A stretch of DNA of 64,000 nt, taken from NCBI GenBank assembly GCA_903821605.1, contig CAIJLZ010000004.1:248001-312000 (forward strand), read 5' to 3'. Shown in pieces: positions 26,331-34,544 of the stretch. How positions within the stretch are numbered: position 1 is the first letter of the stretch; every line of letters begins with the position of its first letter. This DNA comes from an uncultured Sphingomonadales bacterium. Lineage in GTDB: Bacteria > Pseudomonadota > Alphaproteobacteria > Sphingomonadales > Sphingomonadaceae. A model generated the notes under the pieces. It did no database searches and was not told the DNA's origin. It saw only the letters and a program-made list of their open reading frames with translations. Both the position numbers and the translations under genes were made by a program.

Positions 26331-27596
26331 ATGTCCGCCCCGTCCGACACCGATCGCGCTGATACTGACCGCGCCGAGACCGCTCGTGAACGCCTGCTTT
26401 CCGGCCGCGCTTGGGATGATTTTTGCGACACGCTGAAAGTGGCAGGCCGACATATCAATGCGATCGATGGTCCTTTGTCCGATCTCGACCGCGCCGAATG
26501 GTATCGCTTCATGACCCGGCTTGCGCGGTCCAGCATGGAGCGGCTGATCGAAAATGCCGAACCTACCCGACCGCGCTTGCGGGACATGGTCTGGCGCCAA
26601 TCGATCAACGTGCAGACGGTCGATCAGGATCACCTGATGTGCCAGTTCGATGAAGCACGCGATTACCGCATCACCGGTACACGCGGCACCATCCCCTATT
26701 TTGTGATGGCCGTGCTGACCTGCCCCGCCCCCGATACGCCCGGTGCGCAGGACTGGGCGGCGCAGGGCGTCGAAGGGCTGAAGCAGTTCGATCCTTCCAA
26801 CCTCAAGACCACCGGTTTCCTAGCCAGCCAGCAAATGCATATCGAAGCCGATGGCACGTTCGAGTTGATCCTTTCGCAGAACGATCCCGGCGCGGGCAAA
26901 AACTGGCTCCGGCTGACGCCTGACACCAACTGCATCATGATCCGGCTCGTGTTTGGCGACCGCGGCTGTGAAGTCGCGCCCGCGATGACCATCGAACGGA
27001 TGGACCATGCCGCGCCCGAACCGGTCACGCCTGCCTTGATCGCCGATGGCTTGGCGTGGACCGGGCAGGCCGTGCTTGGTTATGCCGAACTGGTGCGCAA
27101 CTGGTGGCAGGGCACGCAGGGCAACTTCTCCGCACGCCTCAACCGGCTCGATTATAGCCGCGCGCAATATCTTTCCAATGGCGGCGTGCCGGATCGCCAT
27201 GTCGCTTTTGGGGGTTGGGAAAAACCGAAAGACATGGCGCTGGTCTTGGAATTCACGCCCCCGCCTTGCGAATATTGGAACTTCCAATTGTGCAACGTCT
27301 GGCAGGAAAATCTTGATACGTTCGAGGACGGCAATGGCTGGATCAACAATATCCGCCACGTTGCCGAAGCCAATGGTGTCGTGCGGGTGATCATTGCGGA
27401 AACCGACCCTGAAATCGGCGGCAACTGGATCAACAGCTATGGCCATGAGCGCGGCATCTGGGGCCTGCGCTTTGTGCAGACACAGGCCACCGCGCCGGTC
27501 ACCTTGTGGCGCGTGCCGCTCGCTAGCCTTCGGGCGCAAGGCCTCGCCTTGCTTGATCCCGCCACCGCCGTCGCCACCGGCCAGTTCGTAGATTAA
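26331..27596 (+). CDS. DUF1214-like protein of unknown function, 421 aa
   Basis: Function not recognised. N-terminal WDDFCDTLKVAGRHINAIDGPLSD parallels WHSFCDELKKAGD of the 15902 gene, and the C-terminal part has YWNFQLCNVWQENLDTF, then VVRVIIAETDPEIGGNWINSYG and RFVQTQ, the DUF1214-like pattern of a D-P-x4-NW core. No signal peptide or membrane segment. It starts two bases after the sulfotransferase stop. Repeated pairing with a sulfotransferase suggests either a partner protein or an enzyme acting on the sulfated product. Confidence is for a real gene and distant family, not function. Confidence 0.7.
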   Translation: MSAPSDTDRADTDRAETARERLLSGRAWDDFCDTLKVAGRHINAIDGPLSDLDRAEWYRFMTRLARSSMERLIENAEPTRPRLRDMVWRQSINVQTVDQDHLMCQFDEARDYRITGTRGTIPYFVMAVLTCPAPDTPGAQDWAAQGVEGLKQFDPSNLKTTGFLASQQMHIEADGTFELILSQNDPGAGKNWLRLTPDTNCIMIRLVFGDRGCEVAPAMTIERMDHAAPEPVTPALIADGLAWTGQAVLGYAELVRNWWQGTQGNFSARLNRLDYSRAQYLSNGGVPDRHVAFGGWEKPKDMALVLEFTPPPCEYWNFQLCNVWQENLDTFEDGNGWINNIRHVAEANGVVRVIIAETDPEIGGNWINSYGHERGIWGLRFVQTQATAPVTLWRVPLASLRAQGLALLDPATAVATGQFVD

Positions 27597-27601
27597 GCGC
27601 C

Positions 27602-28459
27602 ATGTCCCTTTCAGCCGATCTTATATTCTGTTCGCCCGCCATGCCCGGCGTGCCGCTGCTTGATCGGCTGGGTCCGGTGGCGGCAGCCGGGTTCACGGCG
27701 CTTTCGCTCATGCCCAGTGATGTCTGGGCGCTTGAAGATGCTGGCATGACCGCATCGGAAATCGCCGCGCGCATTGCCGATGCAGGATTGAAAGTCGCGG
27801 AAATGGACTGCACTGCGTGCTGGATGCCGCGTCAACAGATGCAGGGTGATGGCGGTGCCCTGTCGCTGTTGCTGCGCGGGCTGACCACCGAAAAGGTGGT
27901 GGACACCGCCGCACGCATCGGCGCCGCATCGGTGGTTGCGGTGGACATCGCCGATATGGTGTGCCCGCTCGACGAAGCGGCGGCCGGCTTTGCGCAACTA
28001 TGCGACGTTGCTGCGCAGCATGGATTGCCCGTGCAGATCGAATTTCTGCCCGTCGGCGGTATCCGTACGCTGACGCAGGCATGGGCGATCGTCTCTGCCG
28101 CTGGCCGCGCCAATGGCGGCTTGACGATTGATGCCTGGCATTTTTACCGCAGCGGATCGACGCTGGAACAACTCGCGCAGATTCCCGGGGACCGGATCCA
28201 CACCGTGCAGTTGTGCGATGCCCCGGCCACGCCGCAAGCGGACCTGTGGAATGAATTGATGACGGCGCGCCTACTGCCGGGCGAAGGCGATCTCGATTTA
28301 GTCGGGCTTGTCCGCACGCTTGATGCCATCGGTTCCACGGCCCCCTTCGGCGTCGAAGTGTTCAATACCCGCCAGCATGATCAAGCACTGACGCAAGTGG
28401 CCCGCGATTGGGTCACTGCCGCGCGCACCACACTCGCACTAGCAAGAGGCAACGCATGA
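27602..28459 (+). CDS. Sugar isomerase/epimerase-like TIM-barrel protein, 285 aa
   Basis: Member of the AP-endonuclease-2/xylose-isomerase-like TIM-barrel family, whose metal-dependent members isomerise, epimerise or eliminate sugars. Candidate metal ligands are Glu147 (VQIEFLP), Asp177 and His180 (LTIDAWHFYRSG), Gln203 (HTVQLCD) and Glu252 (FGVEVFN); LLPGEGDLDL is a further family segment. Five bases separate it from the DUF1214-like gene, and it overlaps the Gfo/Idh/MocA gene by ATGA. The pairing recalls systems that oxidise a sugar to its 3-keto form and then cleave the glycosidic bond by beta-elimination. That role is inference. Confidence 0.8.
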   Translation: MSLSADLIFCSPAMPGVPLLDRLGPVAAAGFTALSLMPSDVWALEDAGMTASEIAARIADAGLKVAEMDCTACWMPRQQMQGDGGALSLLLRGLTTEKVVDTAARIGAASVVAVDIADMVCPLDEAAAGFAQLCDVAAQHGLPVQIEFLPVGGIRTLTQAWAIVSAAGRANGGLTIDAWHFYRSGSTLEQLAQIPGDRIHTVQLCDAPATPQADLWNELMTARLLPGEGDLDLVGLVRTLDAIGSTAPFGVEVFNTRQHDQALTQVARDWVTAARTTLALARGNA

Positions 28460-29583
28460 CCAGCCCATCTATCCCCATTGGCGCCGTCGTCGTCGGTACC
28501 GGCTTCGGTTTGTTCACCCATGTCCGTGCCCTGCGGGATGCAGGGTTCGAGGTGCGCGCCATCGTCGGGCGCGATCTGGAAAAGACGCGCGCGCGATCAG
28601 CCCCGCTCGGCATTCCGTTGGCGTCGAATGATCTGGCAAAAGTGCTGGCCGATGACCCCGCGATCCGCCTTGTCACCGTCGCCACCCCGCCCCATGCGCA
28701 TTATACCCCGGTGATGCAGGCGATTGCCGCAGGCCGCGCCGTCGTCTGTGAAAAGCCGTTCGCCAAGGATCTCCCCCAAGCGCGCGAAATGCTGGCCGCC
28801 GCGCAAGCCGCTGGCGTGATCCATGCGCTTGGCGCCGAATTCCGTTTCGACAGCGCGCAGGCGCTGCTGACCCGCGTGGTGCAATCGGGCGCGATCGGCG
28901 AGCCGCTGATGTTCCATCGCATTTACCAGCAACCGGGCGGCGACCAGAATGAGCCGCTGGCTGATTGGTGGCTCGATGCCGCGCAAGGCGGCGGTTTCCT
29001 TGGCGCATTTGGCACGCACATGATCGATCAGGCGCGCTGCACGGTGGGCGAATTCACCCGCGTCAGCGCGGTGCTGCGCAAGCTTGCCACCACCCGTCCG
29101 ACGCAGACCTCGGATGATTATTACACCATCCAGTTCGAAACCGCATCGGGATGCCTGGGTTTGGTCGAAGCGGCGCTGTGCTTCCCCGGCCCGTTCGTCA
29201 TGTCGACCAAGGTGGCGGGGAGCAAGGGGGCGGCGTGGATCCAGTCGGGTGCGGCATTTGGTGAGCCCGAACAGGTCTGGGTGCAGGATGCCGATGGCGC
29301 CCGGCAAGTCCCAATGCCCGCCGAACTCGCCAATCCCGCGCCGGAACCCTTCCCCATCGCCGAACTGGTGCAGACGGAGATGGACCGCTGGCACAGCCAA
29401 GGCTTTGACGTTGCCCCTTATGCCAAGCTGTTTGCCCAAGTGAAGGCGCGCATCGAAGGCCGCGATCCCCCGCTGCCCGATCCAGCAGGCGATTTCCGTG
29501 ATGCCGCCGCCAATCAGGCGATCCTCGATGCGGCGCGGCGTTCCAATGCGGTTCGCGGCTGGGTTGAAGTGGAGGCGATCTGA
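28456..29583 (+). CDS. Gfo/Idh/MocA-family oxidoreductase, 375 aa
   Basis: NAD(P)-dependent oxidoreductase acting on sugars or cyclitols. The Rossmann motif is VVVGTGFGLFTH (11-22) and the signature CEKPFAKDL contains the usual catalytic Lys100. The C-terminal alpha/beta domain has LADWWLDAAQGGGFLGAFGTHMIDQARCTVGEFTRVSA, including the conserved G-x3-D-x3-H pattern (HMIDQA). Its start overlaps the TIM-barrel gene and its stop overlaps the next SDR start (TGATG). Such an enzyme next to a sugar isomerase-like protein suggests processing of a glycosylated or polyol-bearing substrate. Confidence 0.88.
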   Translation: MTSPSIPIGAVVVGTGFGLFTHVRALRDAGFEVRAIVGRDLEKTRARSAPLGIPLASNDLAKVLADDPAIRLVTVATPPHAHYTPVMQAIAAGRAVVCEKPFAKDLPQAREMLAAAQAAGVIHALGAEFRFDSAQALLTRVVQSGAIGEPLMFHRIYQQPGGDQNEPLADWWLDAAQGGGFLGAFGTHMIDQARCTVGEFTRVSAVLRKLATTRPTQTSDDYYTIQFETASGCLGLVEAALCFPGPFVMSTKVAGSKGAAWIQSGAAFGEPEQVWVQDADGARQVPMPAELANPAPEPFPIAELVQTEMDRWHSQGFDVAPYAKLFAQVKARIEGRDPPLPDPAGDFRDAAANQAILDAARRSNAVRGWVEVEAI

Positions 29584-30332
29584 TGGGACCGAACCATGAT
29601 TTCACGGGCGCGCATGTGCTTGTCACCGGCGGCACCAGCGGCATCGGTGCGGCGAGCGCCGCCCTGTTCCGCAATGCCGGGGCGCAAGTGACGATTACCG
29701 GCACGCGCGGCAGCGCGGCTGATTATGACGCAGACCTGTCTGGCTATCGCTACATGCAGCTTGATATTGAAGACAAAGACAGCATCGACGCGGTCGCAGC
29801 CGCTCAGTCGCGGCTAGACGTGCTGGTCAACAATGCGGGCTTTGCCCTGCCCTCGATCGGGCTAGACGAATGGGAGCCGGATGTATTCGACCGCGCCGTT
29901 ACCATGCTGCTCAACGGCGCATTCCGTATGGCCCGACGTAGCGTTGACCTGCTGGCGCAAAGCGTGATCCCGGGCGGCGGATCGGTGATCGGGGTGGCGT
30001 CAATGAGCAGCTTCTTCGGCATCCCCATCGTGCCCGGTTATGGCGCGGCCAAGACCGGGCTGGTTGGCCTTACCCGCACCATGGCGGCGCATTGGGGCGC
30101 GCGCGGTGTGCGCGCCAATGCCGTGGCGGCGGGCCTGACGCGCAGCGGCATGACCGCAGGCACTTTTGCGCAAGAGGCATGGACCGCCCCCACGCTCGCC
30201 CGGACCCCGCTCGGCCGTCTGGGTGAACCCGACGATATCGCGCAGGCCATTGCCTTTCTCGCCAGCCCGGCTGCCAGTTGGATCACCGGGCAGACGCTGG
30301 CGGTGGACGGCGGCTACACCATTTCAGGCTGA
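29583..30332 (+). CDS. SDR oxidoreductase, 249 aa
   Basis: Short-chain dehydrogenase: HVLVTGGTSGIGAASAALFRNAGA, GTRGSAADYD at the cofactor specificity position (Arg suggests NADP), NNAGFALPS, ASMSSFFGIPIVPGYGAAK as the catalytic region and ITGQTLAVDGG at the C-terminus. Start and previous stop share a base. Last of the tightly coupled run from 24014. A 209-base gap with no coding potential follows. Substrate unknown. Confidence 0.88.
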   Translation: MGPNHDFTGAHVLVTGGTSGIGAASAALFRNAGAQVTITGTRGSAADYDADLSGYRYMQLDIEDKDSIDAVAAAQSRLDVLVNNAGFALPSIGLDEWEPDVFDRAVTMLLNGAFRMARRSVDLLAQSVIPGGGSVIGVASMSSFFGIPIVPGYGAAKTGLVGLTRTMAAHWGARGVRANAVAAGLTRSGMTAGTFAQEAWTAPTLARTPLGRLGEPDDIAQAIAFLASPAASWITGQTLAVDGGYTISG

Positions 30333-30480
30333 ACGCACGGGTCGCGGCCCGGCGAGGCAAGCCGCACATTCCTATGCGCCGCATGGGGGAGACGGCGCGC
30401 GCGCCCGGCAGTGCGCCAATGCAGAATAATATTCGACTTGAAATGACCAGTTGCGCAGAAACATCGCGCGTACTATCCTG

Positions 30481-30517
30481 ATTTGCATAATTACAGCGGT
30501 TTTTAATTCCGCATTTC
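30481..30517. promoter_or_regulatory. AT-rich sites resembling the recurrent TGAAAT-CGCAAA motif
   Basis: Within the 209-base gap before the SDR at 30542, ATTTGCATAATTA (30481-30493; reverse complement TAATTATGCAAAT) and TTTTAATTCCGCATTT (30501-30516) resemble the motif seen at 32756, 47662, 59602 and elsewhere in the right half. Spacing to the start codon is about 25 to 60 bases, so they would overlap or flank the promoter. Match is weaker than at the other places. Confidence 0.4.
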
Positions 30518-30541
30518 CAACATCTGGATGGGAGATTCGAG

Positions 30542-31300
30542 ATGAAAGGCCTCAAGGGCAAGGTCGGTATTGTTGCGGGCGGCGGTCGTGGCATTGGCGC
30601 AGCCACCGCGCGGCGGCTCGCCGCAGAAGGTGCGCATGTCGTGATCGGAGACTTGCAGGGCGATTGGGCGCGCGAGGTCGCCGAAGATATCCGCAGCACG
30701 GGCGGTATTGCCACGGGCATCGATCTTGACGGCACCAGCGCGGAATCACAGGCGGCCATCGTGGCCTGCGCGGTGGAAACCTATGGCGGGCTAGATTTCT
30801 ACCATTCGAACCTCGCCGGCGGCACCAACGGGGATGTCGACATCCTCGATTGCCCGGTTGAAGTGCTCGACGCCAGCTTTGCCATTAATACCAAGAGCCA
30901 CTTCCTTGCCAGCCAGGCCGCCTTGCCCAAAATCATCGAACGCGGCGGTGGCGCGATGATCTACACTTCGTCCGGCGCGGCGGCGGGTGGCGCGGCGTGG
31001 CAGGTCGCCTATCCCATGACCAAGAACGCCATTCACGCGCTTGCTCGCCATGTCGCCTCGCGCTTCGGCAAACAGGGCGTGCGTGCCAATGTGATCTGCC
31101 CCGGCCTTGTCCTGACCGAAGCGGTCAAGCAATATCTTACCGATGAATATGTCGAACGCGGGTTGAAGGGCATACCCCACACCCGTCTGGGGCAACCTGA
31201 AGATATCGCCGCCGCCGTCACGTTCCTTGCCTCCGATGATGGCGCTTGGGTCAATGGCCAGGTCTGGCACGTGAACGGCGGGGCGCAGATGCGGGATTGA
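30542..31300 (+). CDS. SDR oxidoreductase with altered NNAG motif, 252 aa
   Basis: Short-chain dehydrogenase fold with VGIVAGGGRGIGAATARRLAAEGAHVVIGD at the N-terminus and the catalytic region IYTSSGAAAGGAAWQVAYPMTK. The usual NNAG after strand 4 is replaced by HSNLAGG, so the Asn that helps the proton relay is shifted or lost. C-terminal DDGAWVNGQVWHVNGGAQM is nearly the same as in the SDR at 51388 (DGRWINGQVFHINGGA), so the two are paralogues. It starts a new transcript after an AT-rich gap and is followed after four bases by an MFS gene. Confidence 0.86.
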   Translation: MKGLKGKVGIVAGGGRGIGAATARRLAAEGAHVVIGDLQGDWAREVAEDIRSTGGIATGIDLDGTSAESQAAIVACAVETYGGLDFYHSNLAGGTNGDVDILDCPVEVLDASFAINTKSHFLASQAALPKIIERGGGAMIYTSSGAAAGGAAWQVAYPMTKNAIHALARHVASRFGKQGVRANVICPGLVLTEAVKQYLTDEYVERGLKGIPHTRLGQPEDIAAAVTFLASDDGAWVNGQVWHVNGGAQMRD

Positions 31301-31304
31301 TCGC

Positions 31305-32606
31305 ATGGCCGCGCCCAGCATCAGCTCCGCCCCCGCCGCCCTGCACAGCGCCAGTGGTCGCCCCCTGACGAACCGTTGGGTGGCGCTCGCCCTGCTCTTG
31401 CTTGTCGCCATCCTCAACTATGCCGACCGCTTTTTGATGTCGGGATTGGCGCAACCGGTCAAGGCGCACTTCGGTGTCAGCGATGCCTTGATGGGCGCGC
31501 TGATGGGGCCGGCGTTCGCTTTGCTCTACGCCATCTTCTCCCTGCCCCTCGCCCGATTGGCAGATCGCCATTCGCGCGTGATGATCGTGGCGATCGGGTG
31601 CGGGGTGTGGAGCTTTTTCACCATGTTGTCCGGCATGGCGACCACGCCCGCGATGCTCGCTGTCGCGCGGGTCGGCGTCGGCATTGGGGAAGCCGCCTAT
31701 CAGGCCCCCGCCGCCGCACTGATTGCGGCCTATTTCCCGCTTGAACAGCGCGGCCGCGCCTTTGCCTTGCTCGGCACTGCAATCTATTTTGGCCAGATGA
31801 TGGGGTTTGCGGGTGGCCCTGCCATCGCCGCTGCCTATGATTGGCGCACCGCGTTCCACGCGCTTGGGATTGCCGGCATCGTGATCGCCATCGCCACGAT
31901 GCTCGTGGTGCGCGAACCGGCGCGTGAGGCTGCTACATTAGGATCTCCGCCCCTCCGTCTTGGGGCGACGATCCGTTTGCTGATGGCTACGCCTACGGTG
32001 CGCCATCTGGCCGCATTGCTGACCTTCGGAACGCTGTCCGGCGTGACCTTCGCCATGTGGGGCACTGCCCTGTTCGAACGCGCCTATGGCCTTTCGACCG
32101 AGGACGCAGGCGCCATCTTCGCGCTCAGCTTCGGCTTGCCGGGCCTGTTTGGCACGCTGGGGTTCGGGTTTATTGCGGACCGCATCGGGCGCAAGGACCC
32201 GGCTGCGATCATGCGACTTGCCGCCATCGCTTTGGGGTCTTGCACCGCGCTGGTGTTGGCCGTGGTATGGGCCAATAGCCTTGTGCTGGCGCGGACCTTG
32301 GCCGTGCCAGCCGGGTTGCTCGGCGGGGGCTGGTCAGTGGCGGTCATGGCCGGGATGCAATATCTGCTGCCAAGCGCCCACCGCGCTACCGGCACCGCGT
32401 TGGTGCTGCTGATCGCCGGGCTATTCGCCACCGTGATCGGCCCGGTTGTGGCGGGTCAGTTGAGCGACTGGATCGCGGGCGCGGGTGCCACCGGCCTGCG
32501 CGTCGGCCTCACCGTCGCCGTTCCCACCGCCTATTTCGGTGTGTGGGGCGCGATCGCCGCCACGCGCACGTTGGAACGAGATCGGGCGCAGCTCCACGCT
32601 GGCTGA
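31305..32606 (+). CDS. MFS transporter, spinster-like, 433 aa
   Basis: Twelve-segment major facilitator. The first segments read VALALLLLVAILNYADRFLMSGLAQPVKAHFGVSDALMG, typical of spinster-like permeases of sphingomonads; the loop motif LADRHSRVMIVAIG and the fourth-helix ARVGVGIGEAAYQAPA also fit. Predicted inner-membrane transporter for a lipophilic or organic-acid substrate. It follows the SDR by four bases and ends the operon before a 224-base regulatory gap. It is unrelated in subfamily to the MFS gene at 17100. Confidence 0.88.
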   Translation: MAAPSISSAPAALHSASGRPLTNRWVALALLLLVAILNYADRFLMSGLAQPVKAHFGVSDALMGALMGPAFALLYAIFSLPLARLADRHSRVMIVAIGCGVWSFFTMLSGMATTPAMLAVARVGVGIGEAAYQAPAAALIAAYFPLEQRGRAFALLGTAIYFGQMMGFAGGPAIAAAYDWRTAFHALGIAGIVIAIATMLVVREPAREAATLGSPPLRLGATIRLLMATPTVRHLAALLTFGTLSGVTFAMWGTALFERAYGLSTEDAGAIFALSFGLPGLFGTLGFGFIADRIGRKDPAAIMRLAAIALGSCTALVLAVVWANSLVLARTLAVPAGLLGGGWSVAVMAGMQYLLPSAHRATGTALVLLIAGLFATVIGPVVAGQLSDWIAGAGATGLRVGLTVAVPTAYFGVWGAIAATRTLERDRAQLHAG

Positions 32607-32733
32607 TCATTTTCTTCCGCTTGCCTCGTCATCGGCCAGCAGTGCGCCAGGTTTTCGTTGCTGGCGATATCGGCCTGATTGAGCTGTGACATTTTGCGGG
32701 AATGCGCAAATGCCATCGAGGCCCATCGAAAAA

Positions 32734-32777
32734 ATGGATAATGCGCAAAATAAATATCTTTGAAATCCGCAAAAGAT
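32734..32777. promoter_or_regulatory. Probable AsnC-type operator upstream of the ligase operon
   Basis: The gap 32607-32830 has no gene. It holds ATCTTTGAAATCCGCAAAAG at 32756-32775, which with the following AT forms ATCTTT-N10-AAAGAT as an inverted repeat, and an extra ATGCGCAAAATAAATATC just upstream (32741-32758), plus ATGCGCAAAT at 32702. The same core recurs at 47662 and 59602. The site is about 55 bases before the ligase ATG, a position suited to promoter control. Confidence 0.55.
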
Positions 32778-32830
32778 AACATAATTCTCCTCGAAAGGAT
32801 GCACTGCATCGATTCGTGGGGAGAGCGAGC

Positions 32831-34543
32831 ATGACAACAGGGGTAGCCCCTGCTGCGGATTCTGGTGTCGTGGCGGGCGCTGCGGCCGATCCGGTATTCG
32901 TTGCGGTGACCGGTCCGGGCAGCGCGTTCGAGATCGGACTGCGCGATGGGATGCGCCAGTTTGTCAATGCACGTTCGGATCTCAACCTGATGATCGAGAC
33001 GGCGCGCCGCTATGGTGAGCGGACTTGCGTGGTCGACTTCGATTCCGCCGGGCTGGAACGTCGGTTGAACTATGAACAGATGTTTGCCTGGCGCGATCAA
33101 TTGGTGCCGATGCTGCATATCCAACGCGGCGATCGGGTGGCGATCTGCATGCGCAACCGTTCCGAATGGCTGGTGGGTTTTCTCGCCACGATGAAAGCCG
33201 GTGGGGTGGCGGTGCTGCTGAACAGCCGCGGCTCCGAGCCTGAACTGCTGGCGATGATTGAGGATGCCGATCCGGCGGTGGTGCTGGCCGATGATAGCCG
33301 CGCGGCGGCGATCCGAGCGGCAGGCTATACCGGACGGATGCTGGACCTGACCCACCCGTTTGATGCGGACGAACTCGCGCGGCGGGCAGCGGAGCCGGTG
33401 GCGGACGCGGGCGTGGCGCAGGCCGATGATCCATGCGCGATCCTGTTCACCTCGGGCACCACGGGCCGGGTAAAAGGCGCGGTGCTGAGCCATCGCAACC
33501 TGATCACCGGGCTGATGGCCACGCAGCTTTCCGGCATGATGGTGGTGCACACGATGGCGCGCCAACTGGGCGTGCCGGTCGACGTGATGCTGGCACAGAT
33601 GCCACAGCAGGCAGCGTTGTTGGTCTCTCCGCTGTTTCACGTTTCCGGTCTGGGATCGGGGTTTCTTTCGCCATTTATGGCGGGATCGAAAGTGGTGATT
33701 ATGCGTCGCTGGGATGCGCAGGAAGCGGTACGGCTGATTGCGCGCGAAGGCGTGACCATGTTCACCGGCGTGCCGACGATGTTGTGGGATATTCTGCACC
33801 GTGCGCGGGCAGAGCAACTGGACCTCGAATCCTTGCGCAATATCGGGAGCGGTGGGCAGGCCTTGCCGGTGAACCTGGTGGATGAGATCCACGCGGTGGC
33901 TCCGCATGCCCAGATCGGCACGGGGTACGGTATGACCGAATGTTCGGGCGCGATTGCGCAAGCGGTGGGGGCCGACTTCATGCGCCGCCCTGCCGCAGCG
34001 GGGCGCGTGCTGCCGCTGGTCGATGTGCGGATCGAAGGGCCGGGAGGGGTTGTGCTGCCAGCCGGCGAGGCGGGCGAGATCGTGGTGCGCGGCGCGCAAG
34101 TGATGCTGGGCTATTGGAACCGGCCCGAGGAAACCGCGGCGGTGCTTTCGCCCGATGGCTGGTTGCGGACTGGCGACGTCGGGATGGTGGATGCCGAGGG
34201 CTATATCTTCATCATTGATCGTAAGAAGGACATGGTCATCTCGGGCGGCGAGAACATCTATTGCGCCGAAGTGGAGCGCGCGCTGGGCGAGATCGCCCAA
34301 GTGCGCGAATGTGCCGCTTTTGGCGTGCCGGATGAGCGTCTGGGTGAACGGCTGGTCGCCGTGGTGGTGGCCGATGGCGTGACCGAAGCGGAAATCATCG
34401 ACCGTGTCGGCCAAAGCCTTGCCCGATACAAGGCGCCGACGCGCGTGATCTTCAGTCGCGAGACGTTGCCGCGCAATCCGATCGGTAAAGTGGACAAAGT
34501 GGACCTGCGCAAGGCGTGGTCCCGACTTTCAGGAGAACAATGA
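32831..34543 (+). CDS. AMP-forming acyl-CoA ligase, 570 aa
   Basis: ANL-superfamily ligase activating a carboxylic acid as its CoA ester. ILFTSGTTGRVKG lies at residues 204-216, GYGMTECSG is motif A5, WLRTGDVG motif A7, DRKKDMVISGGENIYCAEVE follows, and Lys553 in NPIGKVDKVDL is the catalytic lysine. The ATG at 32831 is preferred to an in-frame GTG at 32816 because GGGGAGAG lies at the right distance before it. An insertion around residues 225-250 (MVVHTMARQLGVPVDVMLAQMP) is longer than in FadD3-like ligases. Opens an operon with amidohydrolase-like and SDR genes. Substrate unknown. Confidence 0.9.
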   Translation: MTTGVAPAADSGVVAGAAADPVFVAVTGPGSAFEIGLRDGMRQFVNARSDLNLMIETARRYGERTCVVDFDSAGLERRLNYEQMFAWRDQLVPMLHIQRGDRVAICMRNRSEWLVGFLATMKAGGVAVLLNSRGSEPELLAMIEDADPAVVLADDSRAAAIRAAGYTGRMLDLTHPFDADELARRAAEPVADAGVAQADDPCAILFTSGTTGRVKGAVLSHRNLITGLMATQLSGMMVVHTMARQLGVPVDVMLAQMPQQAALLVSPLFHVSGLGSGFLSPFMAGSKVVIMRRWDAQEAVRLIAREGVTMFTGVPTMLWDILHRARAEQLDLESLRNIGSGGQALPVNLVDEIHAVAPHAQIGTGYGMTECSGAIAQAVGADFMRRPAAAGRVLPLVDVRIEGPGGVVLPAGEAGEIVVRGAQVMLGYWNRPEETAAVLSPDGWLRTGDVGMVDAEGYIFIIDRKKDMVISGGENIYCAEVERALGEIAQVRECAAFGVPDERLGERLVAVVVADGVTEAEIIDRVGQSLARYKAPTRVIFSRETLPRNPIGKVDKVDLRKAWSRLSGEQ

Positions 34544-34544
34544 C

